Assembly (NCBI GenBank): GCA_002353225.1
Contig: DEJF01000061.1
Location: 1-26,075 of the forward strand
Direction: 5' to 3'
DNA from: Prevotella sp. UBA2755
GTDB taxonomy: Bacteria; Bacteroidota; Bacteroidia; Bacteroidales; Bacteroidaceae
Length of the DNA stretch: 26,075 nucleotides
How positions within the stretch are numbered: the first letter of the stretch is position 1; each line of letters begins with the position of its first letter. The position numbers and the translations under genes were made by a program. The notes under the pieces are model-generated. The model did not search any database. It worked only from the letters and a program-made list of their open reading frames with translations, and was not told where the DNA came from. Below, piece after piece: positions 15,054 to 21,458 of the stretch.

Positions 15054-15093
15054 AAAAAAAATGGCAATCCGTTAAAAGATTACCATTTTTTTT
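15054..15093 (-). terminator. Intrinsic terminator of the antiporter/decarboxylase operon
   Basis: Arms at 15054-15069 and 15078-15093 pair over 16 positions around an 8-nt loop, ending in eight T on the minus strand. The single imperfect position (15065/15082) is a G-U pair in minus-strand RNA but a C/A mismatch in plus-strand RNA, so the hairpin is built for the minus strand. It lies 16 bp beyond the stop of the beta-subunit gene and ends one base before the -7 box of the next operon. Confidence 0.88.
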
Positions 15094-15109
15094 AATCCAA
15101 CTATTGATT

Positions 15110-16261
15110 TTATGATAAGAATCCCAGTAGTGCGCCAGCGGCTACGGCAGAGCCAATCACACCTGCGACATTGGGACCCATGGCGTGCATGAGCAGGAAA
15201 TTATGACGGTCGTATTCCAGTCCGAGATTGTTGGAGATACGGGCTGCCATAGGCACAGCGCTCACACCGGCATTACCAATCAGCGGGTTCAGTTTCTTGT
15301 CTTTCGGGAGGAAGATGTTCATGAGTTTGACAAACAACACACCGCTCATCGTAGCGATGATGAAGGCACCAGCACCGATAGCGAAGATGTAGATGGTGTT
15401 GATCGTCAGGAACTCTGACGCCTGTGTGGAACAGCCTACTGTCAGTCCTAACAGCATCACCACGATATCGTTCAGTGCGGCACCAGCGGTTTTTGCAAGA
15501 CGGGTTGTCTTACCAGACTCTTTCAACAGGTTACCGAAGAAGAGCATACCTAACAAGGGCAGACCTGACGGTACGATAAAGGTAGTCAGTAACAAACCGA
15601 TAATCGGGAACAGGATACGTTCTGTCTGCGATACCTGACGAGCGGGTTTCATCTTGATGACACGCTCCTTCTTGGTGGTGAGCAGACGCATCAATGGCGG
15701 CTGAATCAGAGGTACCAATGCCATATAACTATAAGCACAGACGGCAATGGCTCCCATCAGGTTGGGGGAGAGTTTGCTTGACAGGAAGATGGCTGTAGGA
15801 CCATCTGCACCACCGATGATGGCTATACCTGCAGCCTGGTTCGGCTCAAAGCCTAAGGCAAGGGCAAACATATATGCTCCGAAGATACCAAACTGTGCAG
15901 CGGCTCCGATGAGCATCAGTTTCGGATTAGCAAGAAGTGCGGAGAAGTCTGTCATGGCACCGATTCCTAAGAAAATCAGTGGGGGATACCACCCCTGACG
16001 GACACCCTGATAGAAGATGTTCAGTACGGAATTGTCCTCATAAAGTCCAATCTCCAGACCGGCATCGGCACGAAAGGGGATGTTGCCGAGGATAATGCCC
16101 AGACCGATGGGCACCAACAACAGCGGCTCAAAGTCTTTCTTGATGGCGAGCCAGATAAAGAGTGCGCCAACAGCTATCATGATGAGGTTTCCTGCCGTCG
16201 CATTGGCAAAGCCAGTGTAGGTCAGGAACTCATTGAAGTTTTCTACGATAAATTGCCACAT
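15110..16261 (-). CDS. oadB: Na+-translocating decarboxylase beta subunit (OadB/MmdB/GcdB family)
   Basis: A 383-residue membrane protein that decarboxylates the carboxybiotin carrier and couples this to Na+ export. Signature segments are complete: GGADGPTAIFL at about 150-160 (D153 corresponds to the essential membrane aspartate of OadB), GNAGVSAVPMAAR at about 327-339 and HAMGPNVAGVIGSAVAAG near the C-terminus. Length is normal for the family. Sequence alone does not separate oxaloacetate, methylmalonyl-CoA and glutaconyl-CoA versions; with mutAB 7 kb away, methylmalonyl-CoA is the best guess for this organism type. It is last in its operon, 54 bp after the biotin carrier gene and followed by a strong terminator. 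Confidence 0.93.
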   Translation of the reverse strand: MWQFIVENFNEFLTYTGFANATAGNLIMIAVGALFIWLAIKKDFEPLLLVPIGLGIILGNIPFRADAGLEIGLYEDNSVLNIFYQGVRQGWYPPLIFLGIGAMTDFSALLANPKLMLIGAAAQFGIFGAYMFALALGFEPNQAAGIAIIGGADGPTAIFLSSKLSPNLMGAIAVCAYSYMALVPLIQPPLMRLLTTKKERVIKMKPARQVSQTERILFPIIGLLLTTFIVPSGLPLLGMLFFGNLLKESGKTTRLAKTAGAALNDIVVMLLGLTVGCSTQASEFLTINTIYIFAIGAGAFIIATMSGVLFVKLMNIFLPKDKKLNPLIGNAGVSAVPMAARISNNLGLEYDRHNFLLMHAMGPNVAGVIGSAVAAGALLGFLS

Positions 16262-16270
16262 AATATTGTC

Positions 16271-16310
16271 GTTATTTCAATATTCCAATATTTCGATATT
16301 CCGTTATTAA
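16271..16310. repeat. Octamer micro-repeat in the biotin carrier-beta subunit spacer
   Basis: Read on the plus strand, five consecutive 8-nt units: GTTATTTC, AATATTCC, AATATTTC, GATATTCC, GTTATTAA. They fill most of the 54-bp spacer and encode nothing recognisable. Units are degenerate, so this is an old or constrained array rather than a fresh slippage product. Confidence 0.6.
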
Positions 16311-16315
16311 CGAAA

Positions 16316-16774
16316 TCAGCCAATGGTCAGCAATACGGCGCCTTCCATGACGGAGTCACCTTGGTTGACAGTGATAGACGTAACGGTACCGGCATATTCT
16401 GCCTCGATGTTATTCTGCATCTTCATAGCCTCCAGCACAATCACGGTGTCACCGACATTGACGGTATCGCCCACTTTGACATTGATGCTGGTAATCGTAC
16501 CAGGCAGCGGAGCCTTCTGAGCATTGCCGGCACCAGCAGGGGTTGCGGACTGCACGGGAGCGGCCGGCTTGGCGGCTGGGGTACTTGTGGCAGCAGGTTT
16601 TGGAGCCTCTACCTTTGGCTTTACGATGGTAGGATGCTTTGCCGCATTGATAGGCTGTTGCAGTTCTACCTCAAATGGAATACCATTGACATTTACTTTG
16701 GCGATGTTGCCTTCTACTTCCTCGATCTCTACTTCGTAGTCAACACCTTGTACTTTATATTGATACTTACTCAT
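16316..16774 (-). CDS. Biotin carboxyl carrier subunit of the decarboxylase
   Basis: A 152-residue carrier: small N-terminal beta domain (1-45), an Ala/Pro/Thr-rich flexible linker (about 55-88), and a C-terminal biotinyl domain with EAMKM at 115-119, so K118 is the biotin site. It shuttles carboxyl groups from the carboxyltransferase alpha subunit to the membrane beta subunit. The ATG at 16774 is preferred: an in-frame ATG at 16804 would translate a heptamer micro-repeat as the N-terminus. It lies between the OadG-type gene and oadB. The alpha subunit it needs is not encoded nearby. Confidence 0.92.
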   Translation of the reverse strand: MSKYQYKVQGVDYEVEIEEVEGNIAKVNVNGIPFEVELQQPINAAKHPTIVKPKVEAPKPAATSTPAAKPAAPVQSATPAGAGNAQKAPLPGTITSINVKVGDTVNVGDTVIVLEAMKMQNNIEAEYAGTVTSITVNQGDSVMEGAVLLTIG

Positions 16775-16778
16775 AATA

Positions 16779-16806
16779 TTCAATTCACAATTTTCAATTC
16801 TCAATT
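16779..16806. repeat. Heptamer micro-repeat in the OadG-biotin carrier spacer
   Basis: Four consecutive 7-nt units on the plus strand: TTCAATT, CACAATT, TTCAATT, CTCAATT (core CAATT). The array starts at the stop codon of the OadG-type gene and fills the spacer up to 5 bp before the carrier start. It resembles the short tandem heptanucleotide repeats known from other bacterial genomes. Confidence 0.7.
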
Positions 16807-17840
16807 TACTTTAATTCTGGTCCTGTCGGGATCTTTGGCGCCTGATGTGTGGTAGGCGTAACTGGGTCGTGGAAATGAGTCATCTGTGAGTACTCGTCGT
16901 CCCAGTCAGTATCGTGATGCTTGATGGTGATGACACCACTCTCCACGTCATGGACGTTATCACGGTACTGCTGCAATGCCATTCCGATGACGGCAAGGTA
17001 GACCTCCTTGTCGATACCTTTGGTCTTCAAACCTTCCTGTAGGATGATACCAGTCTTATGACCGACCTCCATGGTCTTCTCCACTGTCTTGGTGATAGGT
17101 TTGATAGGTTGTGTGTTGATGACCTTCTTCGCTGTCTCCTGATGGCGCATAAACATGCCGAAGAGGGTGAAGAATATCCACAACAGGGCAAGACAGAGGA
17201 ACACGATACCCATAGCCATGATTGCCATGGCAATGCCGTGGGGATCCTCACGCTTGAACTTCTCTATCTTAGATTCGCTGACGGTCGTCATGTTCTGTAT
17301 ACCCTGTGTCACACGGTCGCCAGACTTCACCTCCCAATCAGCGGGTGTGCCGTTGTTGGCGATACGGGCATACGACTGGTCGGCTTGCAGGACAGGCACT
17401 GTCACAGAGTCAATCAACTGGGTGGCGTTACCGTTATACAAAGCAATCCACGTTGGCTTAGAGGGGTCAACGTTGACAGCGAGATGCAGCGAGCCTTTGG
17501 CAGGCTGGCTGTTCAGTTGGAATACGATGAGTTGGCGACCGCTCAGGTTGGTGCGAGGCTCCCCATTGGGGATGATGCTCATACGCTTGACACGTTCTGG
17601 CACACTCATCGACTTGTCAAGTACGGAACGGTCAGTAGTAAGATACATGCCACGGATGTTGTAAGTAGAGTGTGAGATATTGGCAATCTCCACCCAGGCA
17701 TGTCGTGTCCCGTATTCGTCAATCAGGCTTGACTGGTTGTCGGTCAGTACCTCGTTCAGTTTGATGCTGGCATCCATCTGGGCGTGCATCGGGAGGCAAC
17801 TGACGGCAAGTAAGCCTAACAGGAATGAGAATTTTTTCAT
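16806..17840 (-). CDS. oadG: OadG-family decarboxylase gamma subunit with N-terminal lamin-tail domain
   Basis: A 344-residue protein. Residues 1-20 form a signal peptide (ending MHA). Residues about 24-165 match a lamin-tail (LTD) beta-sandwich: IKLNEVLTDN, DEYGTRHAWVEIAN, YNIRGMYLTTD. One membrane helix at about 204-232 (IAMAIMAMGIVFLCLALLWIFF in part) and the cytoplasmic tail are OadG-like, the subunit that holds the alpha and beta subunits together. Classical OadG proteins are about 80-100 residues with no large outer domain, so the periplasmic LTD is an addition. Late in the tail are His-Asp rich stretches (KHHDTDWDDE, THFHD), which could bind the divalent metal OadG is known to hold. 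It follows the antiporter by 45 bp. Confidence 0.82.
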   Translation of the reverse strand: MKKFSFLLGLLAVSCLPMHAQMDASIKLNEVLTDNQSSLIDEYGTRHAWVEIANISHSTYNIRGMYLTTDRSVLDKSMSVPERVKRMSIIPNGEPRTNLSGRQLIVFQLNSQPAKGSLHLAVNVDPSKPTWIALYNGNATQLIDSVTVPVLQADQSYARIANNGTPADWEVKSGDRVTQGIQNMTTVSESKIEKFKREDPHGIAMAIMAMGIVFLCLALLWIFFTLFGMFMRHQETAKKVINTQPIKPITKTVEKTMEVGHKTGIILQEGLKTKGIDKEVYLAVIGMALQQYRDNVHDVESGVITIKHHDTDWDDEYSQMTHFHDPVTPTTHQAPKIPTGPELK

Positions 17841-17858
17841 TTTTGCTTGTATTATTAT

Positions 17859-17885
17859 ATGATCTAGTGTTTCTAGGTTTTCTAG
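17859..17885. repeat. Nonamer micro-repeat in the antiporter-OadG spacer
   Basis: On the minus strand, immediately after the antiporter stop codon: CTAGAAAAC, CTAGAAACA, CTAGATCAT, three 9-nt units each starting with CTAG. CTAG is usually rare in bacterial DNA, so three copies at fixed spacing stand out. Confidence 0.55.
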
Positions 17886-19577
17886 TTATCCGCAGAAGAA
17901 CAGCACGATAATCTGTGCCGTGAAGATGCGGAGGAACATCGATAAAGGATATACCGTGGAGTATCCGACCGCAGGGGCTTCTTTGGAACATACCGAGTTG
18001 GCGTACGCAAGTGCGGGGGGATCGGTATAAGTACCGGCTATCATACCCATGATGGTGAAGTAGTTGAACTTATACCTGATACGGGCAATAGGTCCTACTA
18101 TCAGGATGGGGATGATGGTGATGAGGAAACCTGTCAGCACATACAGCAGACCGTCACCTTCCACTACCGTCTCGAAGAAGTTAGCACCAGCCTTGATACC
18201 CACACTGGCAAGGAACAGCACCAGGCCAATCTCTCGTAACATCATATTCGCCGAGGTCGTCGTATAGGTAACTAAGTGAATCTTATAGCCGTAACGGCCG
18301 ATGAGGATGGCGATGATCAGCGGGCCACCAGCGATACCTAGTCGCAAAGGCACAGGCATGCCAGGGATGGCTACGGGCAGGGATCCGAAGATAATACCTA
18401 AGATAATGCCTACGAAGATGGTGGCGATGTTAGGAGCGTTCAGACGACGGATGGAGTTACCCATCTTGTTGGCGACACGGTCGACGGCATCCTCAGGACC
18501 TACCACCATGATCTTGTCACCTACCTGCAAGGGGAGGGATGCGGTGGCGAAAAGGTCCATGCCATGACGGGTAAGACGGGTCACATTCACACCATGCACA
18601 CTTGAGAAGTGCATGGAGGCAAGTGTCTTACCATTAACCTTGGGGTTGGTAATCAGAATACGCTTGGATACCAAAGGCTGGTCGGACTGCTCGAAGTCGA
18701 TGTCGAGTTTAGGACCAATGAAAGCCATGATTGCCTCTTGGTCAGCCTCTGCACATACAATCAGCATCTGGTCGCCGATATGGAAAACGGTGTCACGGTT
18801 AGGGATGCATAACTCACCTTGATGGACGAGGCGTGATACCACGAAGTCACGGTTCAGGAAGTCATGCACCTGCAACAAGGTCTTGCCCTCCAGATATTTA
18901 TTTGTCACCTCCAAGTGCATCTTATAGGGTTTCTTGTTGGCGTTTGCCTCATCCATCGCCTTCAACTCTTCTTCTTCCTTCTCTAACTTAATCTTGCATA
19001 TATACCTTATTAATATAGTAGCACCGATGATACCTAACACACCAAGGGGGTAAGCACAGGCGTATGCCGAGGCAATCTGTGGGGCACCATCGGGGAAGAC
19101 TGCCTGTAAAGCCTCGTTGGCGGCACCAAGACCAGGGGTGTTGGTGACGGCACCATACAACGTACCTACCATCATCGGCAGGTTGATGGAGTTGGAGGTA
19201 TCGAAGAAAATATAGTAGCAGGCGAACATCACGAGAATGTTCAGCAGGATGCCAGTAGCGGCAAGCCCGTTCAGTTTGATGCCTGCCTTACCGAAACTCT
19301 CGAAGAAACCCGGACCGACCTGCATACCGATCATAAAGACAAACAGGATAAGTCCGAAGTCCTGAATAAACGTCAGGATGGGGAGCGGTGCCGTGAAACC
19401 AACATGTCCTGCCACAATACCGGCAAACAGCACGAAGGTGACACCTAAGGAGATGCCCCAGAACTTGATTTTTCCTAAATACACACCTACGGCAATGACG
19501 ATGGCATATAGCAATGCTATATGGGCAACAGAGTCAGTCGTCGTAAATAAATCTTTTAACCATTGCAATGATTCCAT
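17886..19577 (-). CDS. AspT/YidE-family antiporter with two RCK_C domains
   Basis: A 563-residue membrane protein of the aspartate:alanine antiporter (AAE) family. Two homologous TM blocks (about 20-180 and 370-563) flank a cytoplasmic region with two RCK_C-like domains (LEVTNKYLEGKTLLQVHDFLNR in part and LITNPKVNGKTLASMHFSSVHG in part). Repeated block signatures are YGAVTNTPGLGAANEAL in the first half and AGTYTDPPALAYANS in the second. AspT itself exchanges aspartate for alanine; related members carry succinate or other acids, so a dicarboxylate role next to a decarboxylase is plausible but inferred. The start at 19577 is used because an in-frame ATG at 19613 lies upstream of the predicted transcription start. 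First gene of its operon. Confidence 0.87.
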   Translation of the reverse strand: MESLQWLKDLFTTTDSVAHIALLYAIVIAVGVYLGKIKFWGISLGVTFVLFAGIVAGHVGFTAPLPILTFIQDFGLILFVFMIGMQVGPGFFESFGKAGIKLNGLAATGILLNILVMFACYYIFFDTSNSINLPMMVGTLYGAVTNTPGLGAANEALQAVFPDGAPQIASAYACAYPLGVLGIIGATILIRYICKIKLEKEEEELKAMDEANANKKPYKMHLEVTNKYLEGKTLLQVHDFLNRDFVVSRLVHQGELCIPNRDTVFHIGDQMLIVCAEADQEAIMAFIGPKLDIDFEQSDQPLVSKRILITNPKVNGKTLASMHFSSVHGVNVTRLTRHGMDLFATASLPLQVGDKIMVVGPEDAVDRVANKMGNSIRRLNAPNIATIFVGIILGIIFGSLPVAIPGMPVPLRLGIAGGPLIIAILIGRYGYKIHLVTYTTTSANMMLREIGLVLFLASVGIKAGANFFETVVEGDGLLYVLTGFLITIIPILIVGPIARIRYKFNYFTIMGMIAGTYTDPPALAYANSVCSKEAPAVGYSTVYPLSMFLRIFTAQIIVLFFCG

Positions 19578-19602
19578 AACAATACTTTTCTTTTTCAGCC
19601 TG

Positions 19603-19610
19603 CAAAGGTA
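19603..19610 (-). promoter_or_regulatory. -7 element for the antiporter/decarboxylase operon
   Basis: TACCTTTG followed by CA on the minus strand, 25 nt before the start codon. No clear -33 TTG at the usual distance; a TTG 13 nt upstream is too close. Confidence 0.6.
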
Positions 19611-19613
19611 CAA

Positions 19614-19825
19614 AGAAATTGCGCAATACTTGCATCTTTGTGCAGTTTTTTTGCGCTTTCGCTCTTACTTTTTATTTCTTTCACATTTCGGAAGTAGACT
19701 TTTCAGTGGTTGACTGGAGTCAACCGTTAGTTAGGATGCTTGTAACGATTGATTACAACGGCACTTCACACCGCTTACACTGGCACTAATAACTGCTTAG
19801 GATGCTTCTTGTCAGACAGCGCACT
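19614..19825. other. 212-bp gene-free spacer with small repeats
   Basis: Between the histidine kinase stop and the antiporter promoter I find no gene and no T-tailed terminator. It contains a perfect palindrome GGTTGACT-GG-AGTCAACC (19708-19725), an inverted repeat TTGTAA/TTACAA (19740-19745 and 19753-19758), and an 11-bp direct repeat TTAGGATGCTT at 19731-19741 and 19797-19807. Function unknown; the palindromes could be operators for the antiporter operon or 3' structures of the kinase transcript. Confidence 0.6.
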
Positions 19826-20746
19826 CTATTTCCTGATGGAGAACTCAAAGGCAAGTCCACCATTAGACGGGCGTTGTACGGAGATGTTGCCGCCATGCAA
19901 CAGGATCGCGTTCTTGACAATAGACAGTCCCAGTCCTGTGCCACCCATGTCGCGACTGCGTCCTTTGTCAATGCGATAGAAGCGTTCAAAGATGCGGGGC
20001 AGGTGCTCAGCGGGAATACCGATGCCGTTGTCTTTGAAAGTAAATAGCCACAGGTCTGGTTGCTCAGCGGCAGACACCTCGATGGTGACACCTTCTCCTG
20101 CATAGTTGATGGCGTTATCCATCAGATTACGGAAGATACTATATAATAAGGAGTAATTCCCATGGATGATGATATCCTGCGGAAGATAGTTGTGTAGCGT
20201 CATCTGTCGATGGTCTATGGCGAAAGCGGTCTCTTCCGCAATATCGGCAAAGAGGGCAGAGACATCCACCCGTTCCCTTTTCAGTAAGTCTGGGGCATAG
20301 TCCATCTTATTGAGTGTGGAGATGTCCTGTAGGAGTGCTGTCAACCGCTCTGCCTGCGAATGGGTACGGACGATGAACTGTTGTCGGGTATCATCACTGA
20401 TAGTAGGGTTGTCGAGGATCGTCTCCGTATAGCCAAGAATGCTTGCCACAGGGGTTTTCAACTCGTGAGCGATGTTCTGGGTCAGTTCCCGGCGCATGCG
20501 GTTCTCCTTCTCAGCCTGCTCACGACTGATGCGCTCGTCCATCTTTTTCGCATATCGGAACAACAGGAAACCAAGTCCTGCCATCACTAAGAGAGAGAAG
20601 AGCAGCAGGTGCCAGTCGCTGACCTCGTTGAATGGCATGATGAACTTACGGTCGTAGTCCTCAAACAGGATAAAGATAGCGGCATAGACAAGGAAAATGA
20701 CCATGACGCTCAACCACATCTTTCGTCCTTCAGATAACTTCCCCAT
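19826..20746 (-). CDS. Sensor histidine kinase, PhoR-like
   Basis: A 306-residue kinase. Two TM helices (about 11-28 and 45-63) enclose a periplasmic loop of only ~16 residues, so it has no real extracellular sensor and no PAS domain. HisKA with phosphoacceptor H94 (NIAHELKTP), N-box N211 (NLMDNAINY), G1 DNGIGIP (239-245), F-box FERFYRID and G2 GGTGLGL (268-274) are all intact, so it should be active. The sequence around RIDKGRSRDMGGTGLGLSI is characteristic of the PhoR subgroup. It follows its response regulator by 5 bp, downstream of a Na+/Pi cotransporter gene, so phosphate sensing, perhaps through that transporter's PhoU-like domain, is a reasonable inference. Confidence 0.92.
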   Translation of the reverse strand: MGKLSEGRKMWLSVMVIFLVYAAIFILFEDYDRKFIMPFNEVSDWHLLLFSLLVMAGLGFLLFRYAKKMDERISREQAEKENRMRRELTQNIAHELKTPVASILGYTETILDNPTISDDTRQQFIVRTHSQAERLTALLQDISTLNKMDYAPDLLKRERVDVSALFADIAEETAFAIDHRQMTLHNYLPQDIIIHGNYSLLYSIFRNLMDNAINYAGEGVTIEVSAAEQPDLWLFTFKDNGIGIPAEHLPRIFERFYRIDKGRSRDMGGTGLGLSIVKNAILLHGGNISVQRPSNGGLAFEFSIRK

Positions 20747-20751
20747 ACCTC

Positions 20752-21438
20752 TTATTTATTTGTCGTCTCCTTAAAACTATAGCCATAACCCGTACGGGAC
20801 ACCAGACAGGCGGCATAACGGTCTAACTTCTTCCGCAGTCTCGCAATATTCACATCCACCGTCCGCTCCGTGACGATGACATCCTGCCTCCATACCTTGT
20901 CGAGCAGTTGTTGACGAGTGAACACCTGTCCGCGATGCTCCATGAGCAGCAGCAACAACTCGTATTCTGTTCGTGTAAGGGCGATGGGGTCACCATCGAT
21001 ATAGACCGTCTTATTAGCGACATTGATGACGAGACCCTCGTAGACGGTCGGCTCGTCAATCATACTCTTGCTCCTGTTCAGCACCGCCTTTACCCTTGCC
21101 ATCACCTCACGAACGGAAAATGGCTTTGTCACGTAGTCGTCGGCTCCCAAAGAGAAACCGTGTAGCATATCAGACTCCGTGTCTTTTGCCGTCAGGAAGA
21201 TGATCGGGATGGGACGCGTCTTCTCGTCTTCCTTTAGATGCTTGGCTAACTCAAAGCCAGACATACCCGGCATCATCACGTCGAGGAGCAGCAGGTCATA
21301 ATCGGCTATCCTAAGCGGCAACACCTCCTCAGCCGAGTACGCTGCCTCTGCCTGATAGCCTGCAGCACGGAGATTGAATAGCAGGATGTCGCACAAGTCC
21401 CGCTCGTCGTCTACCACTAATACTCGTTTTTGTTCCAT
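20752..21438 (-). CDS. OmpR/PhoB-family response regulator
   Basis: A 228-residue regulator. Receiver domain 1-120 has the acidic pair D10/D11, phosphoacceptor D53 (LLLLDVMMPG), T83 and K105 (TKPFS). A winged-helix DNA-binding domain spans about 130-223, with the recognition region VTERTVDVNIARLRKKL (about 196-212). Most similar in layout to PhoB. It is 20 bp after the Na+/Pi cotransporter and directly before the kinase gene. A -7 box just upstream could give it a nearly leaderless transcript of its own, independent of the cotransporter mRNA. Confidence 0.93.
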   Translation of the reverse strand: MEQKRVLVVDDERDLCDILLFNLRAAGYQAEAAYSAEEVLPLRIADYDLLLLDVMMPGMSGFELAKHLKEDEKTRPIPIIFLTAKDTESDMLHGFSLGADDYVTKPFSVREVMARVKAVLNRSKSMIDEPTVYEGLVINVANKTVYIDGDPIALTRTEYELLLLLMEHRGQVFTRQQLLDKVWRQDVIVTERTVDVNIARLRKKLDRYAACLVSRTGYGYSFKETTNK

Positions 21439-21446
21439 ATCGGTTG

Positions 21447-21454
21447 CAAAGGTA
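21447..21454 (-). promoter_or_regulatory. Possible internal -7 element before the response regulator
   Basis: TACCTTTG followed by CA on the minus strand, preceded by TA, 8 nt from the ATG at 21438. The predicted start near 21440 would make the message almost leaderless. No -33 element at the usual distance (a TTG is 12 nt upstream), so this is a tentative call. Confidence 0.4.
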
Positions 21455-21458
21455 TAAA

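Noticed and set aside
16271..16310. Octamer array as a CRISPR-like repeat
   Set aside because: Units are 8 nt with no spacers, and no cas gene is present.
16775..16804. Ten-residue N-terminal extension of the biotin carrier
   Set aside because: It is translation of the heptamer micro-repeat; the ATG at 16774 gives the normal carrier N-terminus.
17058..17675. 205-codon plus-strand frame opposite the OadG-type gene
   Set aside because: Opposite strand of a gene with signal peptide, LTD and TM helix in the right order; no promoter or recognisable product.
19720..19810. Possible integron attC or phage attachment site from GTTAG-like ends and direct repeats
   Set aside because: Core-site consensus fails at one end, there is no integrase or cassette gene, and the flanks are ordinary operons.
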